14,736 nt of DNA from Promethearchaeota archaeon. Lineage in GTDB: Archaea; Asgardarchaeota; Lokiarchaeia; Sigynarchaeales; SOKP01. The stretch's first letter is position 1. Each line of letters starts with the position of its first letter. A program made the translations under genes and the position numbers. The notes beneath the pieces are model-generated. The model worked only from the letters and a program-made list of their open reading frames with translations, had not been told where the DNA came from and made no database searches. The stretch is taken from positions 1-14,736 of the forward strand of contig JAEOTL010000396.1 of assembly GCA_016839845.1 (NCBI GenBank), read 5' to 3'. This document shows positions 1 to 9,100 of the stretch, piece by piece.

Positions 1-815
1 AGTTCGATATCTCTTTATTCAACGTTGAACAAGCTTCGAAAATAATACCAAAAATGTTTAAAGGGATCCAAAAAGCAAGGAGTGATTACAAGAAAGAAAT
101 TGAAAACCCTCCCCAGGAACTAGCACAGGCTCCTACAAAGTTCTGGAAGGAAGTCATTGAGAAGGCTGAGTCTCTTGGAATTGATCTTATTGGATTTGCA
201 CCTATAGATGATAACTTAATGTTTGAAAAGGATTATGTAGGAGGAATTGAATACCTTTATAAAAATGGGATTGTTTTAGGGATGGAAATGGATTATGATG
301 CTATCAATACCGCACCAGATCCTCCGGCGGGGTTAGAGTCCATACGCATATATGCAGAATTAGGAGATGCAACAAACAAACTGACAGATTTTATACGATC
401 CAAAGGTATTAGGGCGATTGCTTGTCACCCCCTTGGAGGGCCTATACTCCTTCCTGCAATGGCAGTGAAAGCTAAATTGGGAAAAATCGGAAGACAGGGA
501 CTATTAATCACTAAAAAATTTGGACCACGGCAAAGATTATCTCTAATTTCAGTAAATGTTGGACCCCTTCCAGAAAATCAGGAGACTGAAATAGAAATAT
601 CTAATTTCTGTAAAAATTGTAGGTGGTGCATTAATTTTTGTCCCGTCCATGCGATATTGGAAGAACCAATGGCAAATGAGAATGGAACGATAACCAGAAT
701 AGATAGTGAGAAATGCTTTGAATATTTCTATAAAACAACGGGTTGTTCCGTTTGTATTGAGAAATGTCCCTTCCATAAAACGGGATATCAAGTTATGTTT
801 TACAGACGATTGTAA
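1..815 (+). CDS. QueG/reductive-dehalogenase-like corrinoid and double 4Fe-4S protein (5' end probably outside window)
   Basis: This is probably a cytoplasmic cobamide-dependent reductase-like protein related to epoxyqueuosine reductase and the catalytic part of reductive dehalogenases; the substrate is unknown. Numbering from the first visible ATG (base 54), residues about 120-175 hold the typical corrinoid-binding stretch (HPLGGP, then AVKAKLGKIGRQGLLI and FGPRQR). Two ferredoxin-type cluster motifs follow: C186-x2-C189-x2-C192-x3-CP and C221-x9-C231-x2-C234-x3-CP. No Tat signal or membrane segment is visible. The frame stays open upstream of base 54 to the window edge (first whole codon at base 3) without another start codon. 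The ATG at 54 has no Shine-Dalgarno, and the upstream translation looks protein-like, so the true start is probably just outside; a start at 54 remains possible. The HAD gene follows after 25 bases, suggesting co-transcription. Family assignment is confident, the reaction is not. Confidence 0.8.
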   Translation, partial: FDISLFNVEQASKIIPKMFKGIQKARSDYKKEIENPPQELAQAPTKFWKEVIEKAESLGIDLIGFAPIDDNLMFEKDYVGGIEYLYKNGIVLGMEMDYDAINTAPDPPAGLESIRIYAELGDATNKLTDFIRSKGIRAIACHPLGGPILLPAMAVKAKLGKIGRQGLLITKKFGPRQRLSLISVNVGPLPENQETEIEISNFCKNCRWCINFCPVHAILEEPMANENGTITRIDSEKCFEYFYKTTGCSVCIEKCPFHKTGYQVMFYRRL

Positions 816-831
816 AAGAGCTATACACCTA

Positions 832-836
832 AGAGG
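832..836 (+). promoter_or_regulatory. Shine-Dalgarno for the HAD gene
   Basis: AGAGG lies four bases before the ATG at 841. It supports that ATG as the start rather than any codon further upstream in the same frame, which would overlap the preceding Fe-S gene. Confidence 0.45.
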
Positions 837-840
837 AAAA

Positions 841-1449
841 ATGATAGAGAAGGAAAAATTTGAAAATAAGAGAGTTGTAGTTTTTGATTTGGATGGTACA
901 ATTGTAAGGTTAGAAGTGGATTGGGAAACTCTAAAACAGACCCTATCCAAGAAATTCATTCAGGTTCATGGTGGAAATCACTCATTTAAGAGCGTCTCAG
1001 AATGTCTGAGCAAAATTGTGAAATTAAATGATATTACACTCTTAGAATCGTTTTTTAAGATAATACTACAGTATGAAATGGAAAAAATACATGAGACTCG
1101 ACCTATTGAGGAGACGTTGTTTTTTATTAATAATTTAAATTTATTTGGGGTTAAAGATAATGTTAAAATGGCAATTCTATCTCTCAATATGAGGGACACA
1201 ATCATTAAGTCTTTGGAGATAGCAAAAATAAAAGATCATTTCGAATATATTGTAGGAAGAGAAGATGTAAGACATTGGAAGCCAAATCCAGAAGGATTGT
1301 TAAAGATCAAGAATTATTTTGGCGCAAGAAAAGATGAAATAATATATTTCGGTGATATGGAAAAGGATATTATAACTGGTAAAAATAGTGGGATTGACAC
1401 ATCCCGGATTAATGATCTAATCAAGTTTGTAAAAAAAAAGAAAAAGTAA
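841..1449 (+). CDS. HAD-superfamily hydrolase (phosphoglycolate phosphatase-like)
   Basis: A 202-residue HAD phosphatase-type hydrolase that probably removes phosphate from a small metabolite; the substrate cannot be told from sequence. All four HAD motifs are present: I, FDLDGT with nucleophile D16 and D18; II, the serine of AILSLN at S114; III, K147 in HWKPNP; IV, GDMEKD with D172 and D176. Residues about 22-105 between motifs I and II form a helical cap typical of the Gph-like subgroup. The frame is open further upstream to base 706, but that part overlaps the Fe-S gene and is unlike HAD N-termini, while the ATG at 841 has a Shine-Dalgarno and places motif I at the usual distance. The protein ends in a run of lysines (FVKKKKK), whose A-rich codons form a T-tract on the other strand where the convergent E1 gene ends 15 bases away. 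Confidence 0.85.
   Translation: MIEKEKFENKRVVVFDLDGTIVRLEVDWETLKQTLSKKFIQVHGGNHSFKSVSECLSKIVKLNDITLLESFFKIILQYEMEKIHETRPIEETLFFINNLNLFGVKDNVKMAILSLNMRDTIIKSLEIAKIKDHFEYIVGREDVRHWKPNPEGLLKIKNYFGARKDEIIYFGDMEKDIITGKNSGIDTSRINDLIKFVKKKKK
1431..1446 (-). terminator. Probable T-rich archaeal terminator of the E1 gene
   Basis: Read on the minus strand, this is a tract of five T, one C and nine T starting about 18 bases past the E1 stop codon. Archaeal RNA polymerase terminates at such U-tracts without needing a hairpin. The same bases encode the lysine tail of the HAD protein on the plus strand. The function is inferred from composition and position. Confidence 0.4.
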
Positions 1450-1464
1450 AGAAAGAATAAATTG

Positions 1465-3048
1465 TTACATAAATGCAATTATTACATTATACTTCTTTAT
1501 CTCTGATTCCTTCAACGCTTCTCCTAAAGGGCTTAAAGTAACTATATCATTACTTTTTATCTTTAAAGTAGTCAATTTAATATTTGGGTCCTTCAGGGAC
1601 GGCATATAGGGATTCCAATAGATTTCCTTAGTCATTGGATTTGTAATCATCCATAATTCAGAATCTAATTCATGACCCGAAATATCCATGGCTTCGAAGA
1701 TGTATCCAACATCAGCATCAAAAGGGACAACTATTTTTACATTTTCCTCTCCTTCGATTTTTCCACAAGCAAGACAATCATCTCTCTTAATAATATTTAA
1801 ATGATCAAATTGTCCATAAATTCCATTATAATTCACATAAGGGGGATCCATTGGAGCACCTATATTTCTTCCGTTTACTCTAAATAAAAGTTTTAAGGCT
1901 TCTTGAGATTCTATACTAGCGATTACAGAGCTAACCGTTTGTATAGCAGCAATCTTGTTACCCAAAATATTCTCCATTTCTTCAAATTTGTAGTCTGTTC
2001 CAAAAGTCTCTTTAATGTTTTCTTTCCATTCTTTTATTTGATCTTCAGGTAAGGAATCCCTGTCTTCAAGGGGTACATTTTCATCAAAAACTCTCTCTCT
2101 TAATTTTTCTAATTCATGTTGGGCTAACTCTTTTAATTGTACCACTTCATCATCTACATTTAAATCTGGTTTGTGTCCATATTTTTTCTCAAATTCAACC
2201 TCAGCTTTTATAACGCAGTGATTCCTGTTACGTGGTAATCCCTTTAAAGTACAAGCTGCAACTAACTTATCATCAGCAGGAGGAATTGGAACTAGACATC
2301 TATAACACGGAGTTTGGTCTAATAGATCAGGTCCATATTTCCAATCAAAAACATTTTCAAATTCCTTTCGAAATCTGTTGATTAAAGGAGTAATATGTTT
2401 ATCTTTAATTCTTTCAATTTCTTCTTCTAAGAGCTCAATTTCTCTTTGAGCCCTAAAATAGTCTGGGTGTTCAGCTTCAGAAAGTTCCCATAACTTTGTT
2501 TCTACTAAACTCTCAATCTCGTTTTCCTTATTCTTATATCTCAACCCTGAGTCTTTTGGGACTACAATTTGCACATGTCCTTCAAATCCGACTGTTCCTC
2601 CTTCAACCATTGGTTTTTTCAATCTGAGGCAGATCTTATTTAAGTCTAGCCTTGCATTGAAATTATCCAGGGCAGCAATTATAACATCAGATTCTTCGTA
2701 GACTGAAATCGGTAATTTTTGAAGTTTTTCAAAATAAAATTCAATATTTAGATAAGGGTTCATTTCCTTCAAGCGTTCAGCAGCAACTTCTGCTTTTGGG
2801 CGTCCTTCATCCCCAGATCTAAATAGCATTTGACGGGATAAGTTTGATGTTTCTATCGTATCAAGATCAACTAATATCATTTTACCAATTCCCATGAGAG
2901 CAAAATCTTTAGCAATTTCACATCCTAATGCCCCAACTCCGATAATCATCATACATCCTTTAGTTATTACATCTTGATCCCATCCATCAATTAGGGTTTG
3001 ACGAGCATACATTCGTGCTTTAACGATATCTTCAACTTTTTCACTCAT
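1465..3048 (-). CDS. Eukaryote-like ubiquitin-activating enzyme E1 (UBA2/UBA3 type)
   Basis: A 527-residue ThiF/MoeB/E1-superfamily enzyme, predicted to adenylate the C-terminus of a ubiquitin-like protein with ATP and then hold it as a thioester. Adenylation domain: glycine loop GVGALG (37-42), D61/D63, SNLSRQ (68-73), K85, D128-N129 and EGGT (149-152). The Arg of YARQ (R16) matches the arginine MoeB dimers insert into the partner's active site, so a homodimer is likely. C248/C251 (PCYRC) and C425/C428 (CLAC) form the structural zinc site. The key feature is CTLKGLP followed by HC: C266 sits where UBA2/UBA3 carry the catalytic cysteine. Residues about 280-360 form a helical insert resembling the catalytic-cysteine half-domain, and 436-527 resemble a C-terminal ubiquitin-fold domain that binds E2. 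Plain MoeB/ThiF proteins (about 250 residues) lack these parts. The ATG has a Shine-Dalgarno. No ubiquitin, E2, RING or JAB protein lies in the window. Confidence 0.9.
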   Translation of the reverse strand: MSEKVEDIVKARMYARQTLIDGWDQDVITKGCMMIIGVGALGCEIAKDFALMGIGKMILVDLDTIETSNLSRQMLFRSGDEGRPKAEVAAERLKEMNPYLNIEFYFEKLQKLPISVYEESDVIIAALDNFNARLDLNKICLRLKKPMVEGGTVGFEGHVQIVVPKDSGLRYKNKENEIESLVETKLWELSEAEHPDYFRAQREIELLEEEIERIKDKHITPLINRFRKEFENVFDWKYGPDLLDQTPCYRCLVPIPPADDKLVAACTLKGLPRNRNHCVIKAEVEFEKKYGHKPDLNVDDEVVQLKELAQHELEKLRERVFDENVPLEDRDSLPEDQIKEWKENIKETFGTDYKFEEMENILGNKIAAIQTVSSVIASIESQEALKLLFRVNGRNIGAPMDPPYVNYNGIYGQFDHLNIIKRDDCLACGKIEGEENVKIVVPFDADVGYIFEAMDISGHELDSELWMITNPMTKEIYWNPYMPSLKDPNIKLTTLKIKSNDIVTLSPLGEALKESEIKKYNVIIAFM

Positions 3049-3056
3049 CTAAAAAA

Positions 3057-3061
3057 TCCTC
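3057..3061 (-). promoter_or_regulatory. Shine-Dalgarno for the E1 gene
   Basis: GAGGA on the minus strand, eight bases before the ATG at 3048. It supports this start and is better formed than most other translation signals in the window. Confidence 0.5.
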
Positions 3062-3122
3062 GTTTTTAACAATTATACTAATATAATCTTATCATCTAAA
3101 TAAAAACTCTTTTAGGCGTAAA

Positions 3123-3151
3123 ATAAAAAAAAGTATAAATTACTAATTTAT
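3123..3151 (-). terminator. Palindrome plus T-tract downstream of the giant gene
   Basis: Bases 3135-3151 form a perfect inverted repeat with eight-base arms (ATAAATTA and TAATTTAT) around one central base. On the minus strand it is followed by a run of eight T (3125-3132). It begins 17 bases past the stop codon of the giant gene, so it is a plausible terminator separating that gene from E1. The one-base centre means a real hairpin would lose some pairs, and the T-tract may act alone. Confidence 0.4.
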
Positions 3152-3167
3152 ATGATTATAGTGATGT

Positions 3168-6100
3168 TTATTTCTTTTTTTCCTTGGCTTCCTTAATCAT
3201 TCTCTTCAGAGCATCAACTTCTTCTCTTTCTTTTGCTTGTTCCATTTTTTCTTGGATCTTTCGTTTTTCCCCTTCTTTTTTCTCCAGTTCTTCTTTTAGT
3301 TCTTGTTTGACTTTTATTAAATCACCCATTTTTTTCCTGAATTCTTTAGCATCAATTGAAATTTGCTTCAATCTCATTTTTTCAGCTGATTTCTCTTCAT
3401 TTCTTCTTTCCTCAATTAGTTTTATCACATCACCCGCTAAATCACTGACTTCAGTTATGGTCTTCTTCAAATGAGCATCCTCAGATTTCCTACGGCTTTC
3501 CTCTATCTCTCTCTGTTTTTCTAATTGTTCCTGAATATTCCTGATCTTTGATTGCTCGGAAATAACCCTCTGTTCCAACTTCTTTGTGTTTTTAATCTCT
3601 GTTTCTATGTAATTAATCTCATCTATCCAACCAATTTCTCTAAATTTTTCTATTCCCTTCTCGAAATTCTCATAAGCTTGCTTGAAATCGTGGTAAGCAG
3701 CCCATCTTTTTCCCTCGTCTAAGTATTTTAGGCCATCTTCTTTGATATCCTCTATATGCCTTTTCCCTTGAATAAGTTCTCTGTATTGCCGTTCTTGTTC
3801 TCTTTTAATTTTTTCTTGTTCTAATCGTCTTTTCTTTATTTCTTCTTGAAATAAGTCATATTCTTTTTGTCTTTGGATCTGAGCTACTTCCTCAAGTCGC
3901 TTCTTTTCCTTAAAGTTTATCTGTTCTTGTTGTAGATCATTGATAAGAGCATTTAAATTGCTAATTTCTGGTTCCCATCCTATGTGTTCTGCTAATATAT
4001 TTTTGGCTTGATTATATAAAGAAATAGCTCTATCATAATCTGGTGTGAGTTGTTTCAAGTACTTTCCTGCTTCTTCGAGCATAGAATAAGCGGATTCTCT
4101 TATAGATACTTGTTCTTGGATAGCTTTCTCTCTTTCTTGAATTGCTAGTAATTGAGCCCTTTTCTTTTCTCTCTCTTGTCTTTGTCTTTCATCAATAAGA
4201 AGTTGTAAGTCCTTTTCTTCTTCTACTTTATGTAATTCTTGTTGAAACTTTAATTCTTCCTCTTCCTCTCTCTGTTTCATCATCTGGGTGACTTTTTGCA
4301 CCATATTTTTAATGGAAGCAGTAGGGAAGTTCAATTCATTCAAAATTAATTCTGCTTTTCTGTATAATCTAATAGCAATTGTATAATCTGATTTTTTCAA
4401 CACATTTTCTGCCTCATCTAAAATCTTAAAAGCTTCTTGCCTTCTTCGTTCTAATTTTGATTTAACTTCTTCCATTTCTTCAATTTGTATTTTTTTAATG
4501 CGAAGACGTTCTTGTTCATTTCTAAGATTTTCAGCCAAATTTTGTTGGATTTCCCATTCTTGCTTCTCCTTTTCAAGCTGGATATCAAGATCTTTTTGTT
4601 TTTGTAGTTGCTGCTCTCTTCTCTTCTCTTGAACTTTCTGAATCATTTCTCTAACTGCCTCGGTTGGGAATGCAATTTCATTTAGAATTAATTCTGCCGA
4701 ATGATAATATTCAAGTGATTTATCATAACGTGCTTGATTCATATACATTTCTGCCTCCTCTAAAAGTTCAAAAGCTTCAGTTTTTCTATTTTCCATGTAC
4801 TCATATTGTTTACGCTGGGCTTCAATTTGCTTATGTTTCTCCTCCATCATCCTTTCTTTGATTCTGATTGTATCTGCTATTTGAGATTGAAAACTAAATT
4901 GTTCACGTTCTTGTTGGAGCTGTACTTCCATAATTTTTTGTTTTGCAAATAATTTTTCTCTTTCCTTTGCCTGTACTTTATTAATCATTTCAACGACGGA
5001 TCCCGTAGGAAATCCAATTTCGTTTAAAATCAGCTCTGCTTGGCGGTAATTAGAAATTGCTTGGGTATACTGTCCATTATTTAAAAACTCTTCTCCCTTA
5101 TCCATTATTTTAAATGCTTCTAGTTTTTTACCCTCCAAATTTTGTAAACGGTTCTCCCTTTTTTGAATTTCTATCTTTTTATCTTCAAATTTCTTCTTTT
5201 CTTTTTGTATATATCCATAAATTTTCGCATTGAAACCTAGCTCTTCTTTCCTCTGTTTTGCTAATAATTGCTGGTTTAACACATTTGATCTTTCTAGATC
5301 TTGCTTCCTCAATTCGATTGTATTTATTGTATCATATAGTAATTTTAAATACTCATCTGTCCACCCAATTTCAGTTAAAATCGCAATGGCAGTTTGATAA
5401 TTACTTACTGCCTCATCAAAATTATGTTGCTTAAGTAGGGATTCCCCACGATCGATAAGACTAATAGCCTTTTGTTGTTTCTTCAAATTTTGAGAGGAAA
5501 TTAGTTTATCTTGTTCTACCCTTTCGATTTCTTTTAAAGCCATTGCCCTTTCATTAGCTTTTTGTATGCTTATTGTTTTCATAAACTCATGATTAGCTTT
5601 TTCGTTATTTAAGGCGTTTTCTAACTCTTTTTGTTTTAATATTACCTCTTCCTTCTTCTTATCTTCGATCTCCCTTATAGCTTCCTGAATAATGGGGATC
5701 TCATCGATCCACTGAAGCTGAGCAAAAAAATTCGTAACTGCGTGATAAATTTCAAGTGCTTCATCATACTTTCCTTGAGAAATTAGCTCTTGAGATTTAT
5801 CTAACAGGTTAAAAGCAGCTTCTTTTTGCTTTTCCCGAAATGCAAGTTCTTTCTCTTTATCTCGTAAAACAACTTCTTTCTGTTTGAGATTTTCTCGTTG
5901 AATTGATACTTCTTTTGCAATTTGTTCCTGGAATGCTTTCTCCATTTTTTCTTGGTTTATTGCTTCTTCTAACTCTTGCTGTTTCCTAATTTCACCTTCA
6001 CGTTTTTTGTTTTTTACAACCTCAATTGAATCTTGAATTAATTTAATCTCATCATCCCATTGAATCTCAGCAAAGATGCTTGCCGCTTTTTGATACGATT

Positions 6101-9100
6101 CAATAGCTTTATTAAATTGACCATTAACAATAAGGGATTGGGCAGTTTCTAAAACATTGAAAGCTTCGTCTCTTTTCTCCTCTGTTAATTGCCTATATTC
6201 TTCTTGTTTCCTGAGTTCATCTTGTTTATCTATCAGTTTTAGCTGTTCTAGACGAACCTTCTCAGTTATTTGCTGTTGGAATAATTTTTCTTCTTGTTCT
6301 TTTCTGAAATTTGATTCAAATTCTCTACTCTTGTTTATTAGTTCCTCTCTTCTCTTCTCTTCGATTTTATAAATCATGTCTTTTATTATTTCTGTGGGAA
6401 AATTAATTTCTGTTAATATTATTTCTGCGTTTCTATATTCTTTTATTGATTGGTCATATTGATTTTCACTAAGTAGAGCTTCCGCTTTATCAATTACATT
6501 GAATGCATCTATTTTTCTTTTTTCTAGGTACTCTAGCATTTCTTCTTTTCTAAGTAATTGAATTTCTTTTACTTTAATTCGCTCCTGTTGCATTTTCATA
6601 GCTTCACTTATTTTCTTCTGTAATCTCTCTTCTTTCTTCTGATTTTTCAATGCTAATTCAAATGTATTTTTCTTCTCAAGCTCTTTTTCTTTCTTCCTAT
6701 TCTGTATTGTTGCAATCGTATCGTTAAGCAATGTTAAATATGGTTTTTCCCACCCAATCTCATTTAGAATCTTTATTGCATCTTGATAACTTTTAGCTGA
6801 TGCATCAAAATGTTCTTCTTGGAGGAGTAGTTCCCCTGATTCAATGAATTTAAACGCTTGTTGTTGTTTGGCTAAAGCTTCAACATGTAATGTTTTTTGA
6901 GTTTCTTCCTGCTCCAGAGATCTTGTTGCAATTGCAGCTTCCATTTCTCTTTGGTACTTTATATGATCAAAGTATGCTTTATCCTCTATTTCTTTCTTAA
7001 TCGATCGTTCTAATTGTCTCTGTTTCATTATAGCTTCTTCATTCTTTCTTGTTTCAATATCTCTTATTGCTTCTTGAATAATAGGGATTTCGTCATTCCA
7101 TTGGATTTGAGCAAAAATAGCTATTACTTGGTAATAATTATCGAGGATTATGTCATAATTTCCTTTTGATATTAATTTTTGAGTATCATCCAATAGTCTG
7201 AATGCTTCTTCTTTCTTACTCTCTCGAAAGGCTATTTCGTTTTCTCTTTCCCTAATTACAATCTCTCTTTGCTTTAATCTTTGTTGGCGTGTTTTAATTT
7301 CAGTTACTAGGCGTTCTTGAAAATCTTTTTCTTGTTTTTCTTTTTCTAATTTAGCTTGAAACTGAATTTGTTTCTGCAGTTCAGCATCTTGTTTTTTAGT
7401 TTCAATTTCAATTATCGAATTTTGAATCAAGTTAATTTCGTCCTTCCAATGAGCCTCAGCAAAGAAATTTGTAGCATAATGAAGAATTTCTATTGCGTTA
7501 TCGTAATCTCCTTTTGATACTTCTTCCTGGGCTTGATCAAGCAATTTGAATCCTGCTTTCCTCCGCTCTTCTCGAAACCTTAATTCTTCATCTTGTTTCT
7601 TTAGCTCTACTTCCTTTTGCTTGATTCTTTCCCGTTCAAGACGTAATGAATCAGCAATCTGTTTTTGGAATGATACATCTTCTTTTTCCCTTTCTAATGC
7701 TTCTTGCATTTTTTGTTGTTTTAAAAATCTGTGATTTCTTTGTATCTCTTCAACTTCCCTAATAGATTTTTCAATTAAGGGAATTTCTTCTCTCCAATGA
7801 ATCTCAGAAAATATGCTTCCTGCATTTTGATAAGCTTTGATGGCATTCTCATAATCACCTTGAGAGACCAACTTTGTAGCAGAATCTAAAATATCAAATG
7901 CGGCATTTTTCCGCTGCTCAAAATAAACTGATTCTTTTTCTTTGTCTATTATTATAATTTCTTTTTGGTTTAGTCGTTCACGTTCTTTATTTAATTGAAC
8001 TGCAATCTGTTTTTGAAACTCAAGCTCAGAGGCTTTTCTTTTATCTAATTTTTGTTGAATTTCATATTTTCTCTGTAGTTGTGAGTTTTTTATTTTTTGA
8101 ACGTTAATAATGGTATTATTAATATTAGTAGAATAGGTCTCCCATCCCCCACCTAACTCTTTAATGAAGTTTAAGGCTTTTTGATATTCACCAGTAGCTT
8201 CATCATATTTTTTTTCTGATAAAAGAGTATCCGCAAAGCTTAGGAGAGTAAAGAAGTCTTTTTCTTTCTTCTCTAAATCTATCTGTTTTTCTTCAACATC
8301 TTTTCTTTTTTGTGCTAAATCTTTTGCGGATTCTACTACACTCTCTTTTTGCTTTCTATATATGGATTCTTGAAGTGTTGTTAATTCTTGTTGCCTTCTA
8401 TCCTTCAAATATTTTGCAGTTTGCTCTCGTTCCCTTTTTTTGTTTATATCCTCTATCAGACCTAATATTGGATGAATATAAGAATCCCAATCTATTGATC
8501 TAAACAAATCTACGGCTTGTTCAAATTTTTGAATTGCTTGGTCATAATTTTTCTCTCTCTCAAGTCTTTTACCGATGTCTATTAGGTTAAATGCATTAGT
8601 TTGAACCTGTTCTTCTTGGTTTCTTATCTTTTCAAACTCAATAAGCCTCTTCTTTTTTATCTCTGATTCTGGTGCTGCCTCTTTAACTAAATCATCTCTA
8701 AGGAGTTCTGACGGTCCAGATTTTCTTTGTTTCTCAAAAATTTCGAATTGTTGCTTATCTGCCTTCAGTTTTTCAATAATAACTAAAATATTTTTTGTTT
8801 GTTCATTCCACCCTATTGAATCTAGTAATTCTACTGCTCTTTCATAATTCTCAATAGCGTTATCGAATTTTTTCTCCCTCTCAAAATCTTTTGCTTTGTC
8901 GATGTGAGTAAAAGCATGATTTTGGATTTCTTCCTCCTTTTTCTTCCTCGCTCTGTATTTTGTCACAGATTCTGTTTTCTCAATACTCTTCTTTTGCCCA
9001 AACATACCAAGGACTTCAGGAGTCTGATCATCCAATTCTTGTAGAAAATCATCAGGAGCACTTAATTCTTGTTTTCTACTTTCTTGAATTATTTGTTCTT

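Noticed and set aside
706..840. In-frame upstream extension of the HAD gene
   Set aside because: It overlaps the Fe-S cluster region of the preceding gene in another frame, does not resemble a HAD N-terminus, and the ATG at 841 has a Shine-Dalgarno and correct motif spacing.
549..959. Minus-strand open frame across the Fe-S/HAD junction
   Set aside because: It lies antisense to two well-supported genes and has no recognisable domain.
6157..6372. Serine/phenylalanine-rich plus-strand open frames inside the giant gene (also at 3184-3474 and 7546-7734)
   Set aside because: They are complements of lysine- and glutamate-rich coiled-coil codons; their composition follows from the antisense strand and no domain is visible.
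4104..7914. Regular repeats as a possible CRISPR array or non-coding satellite
   Set aside because: The period of about 342-348 bp is a multiple of three, divergence respects the reading frame, and there are no short identical repeats with unique spacers.
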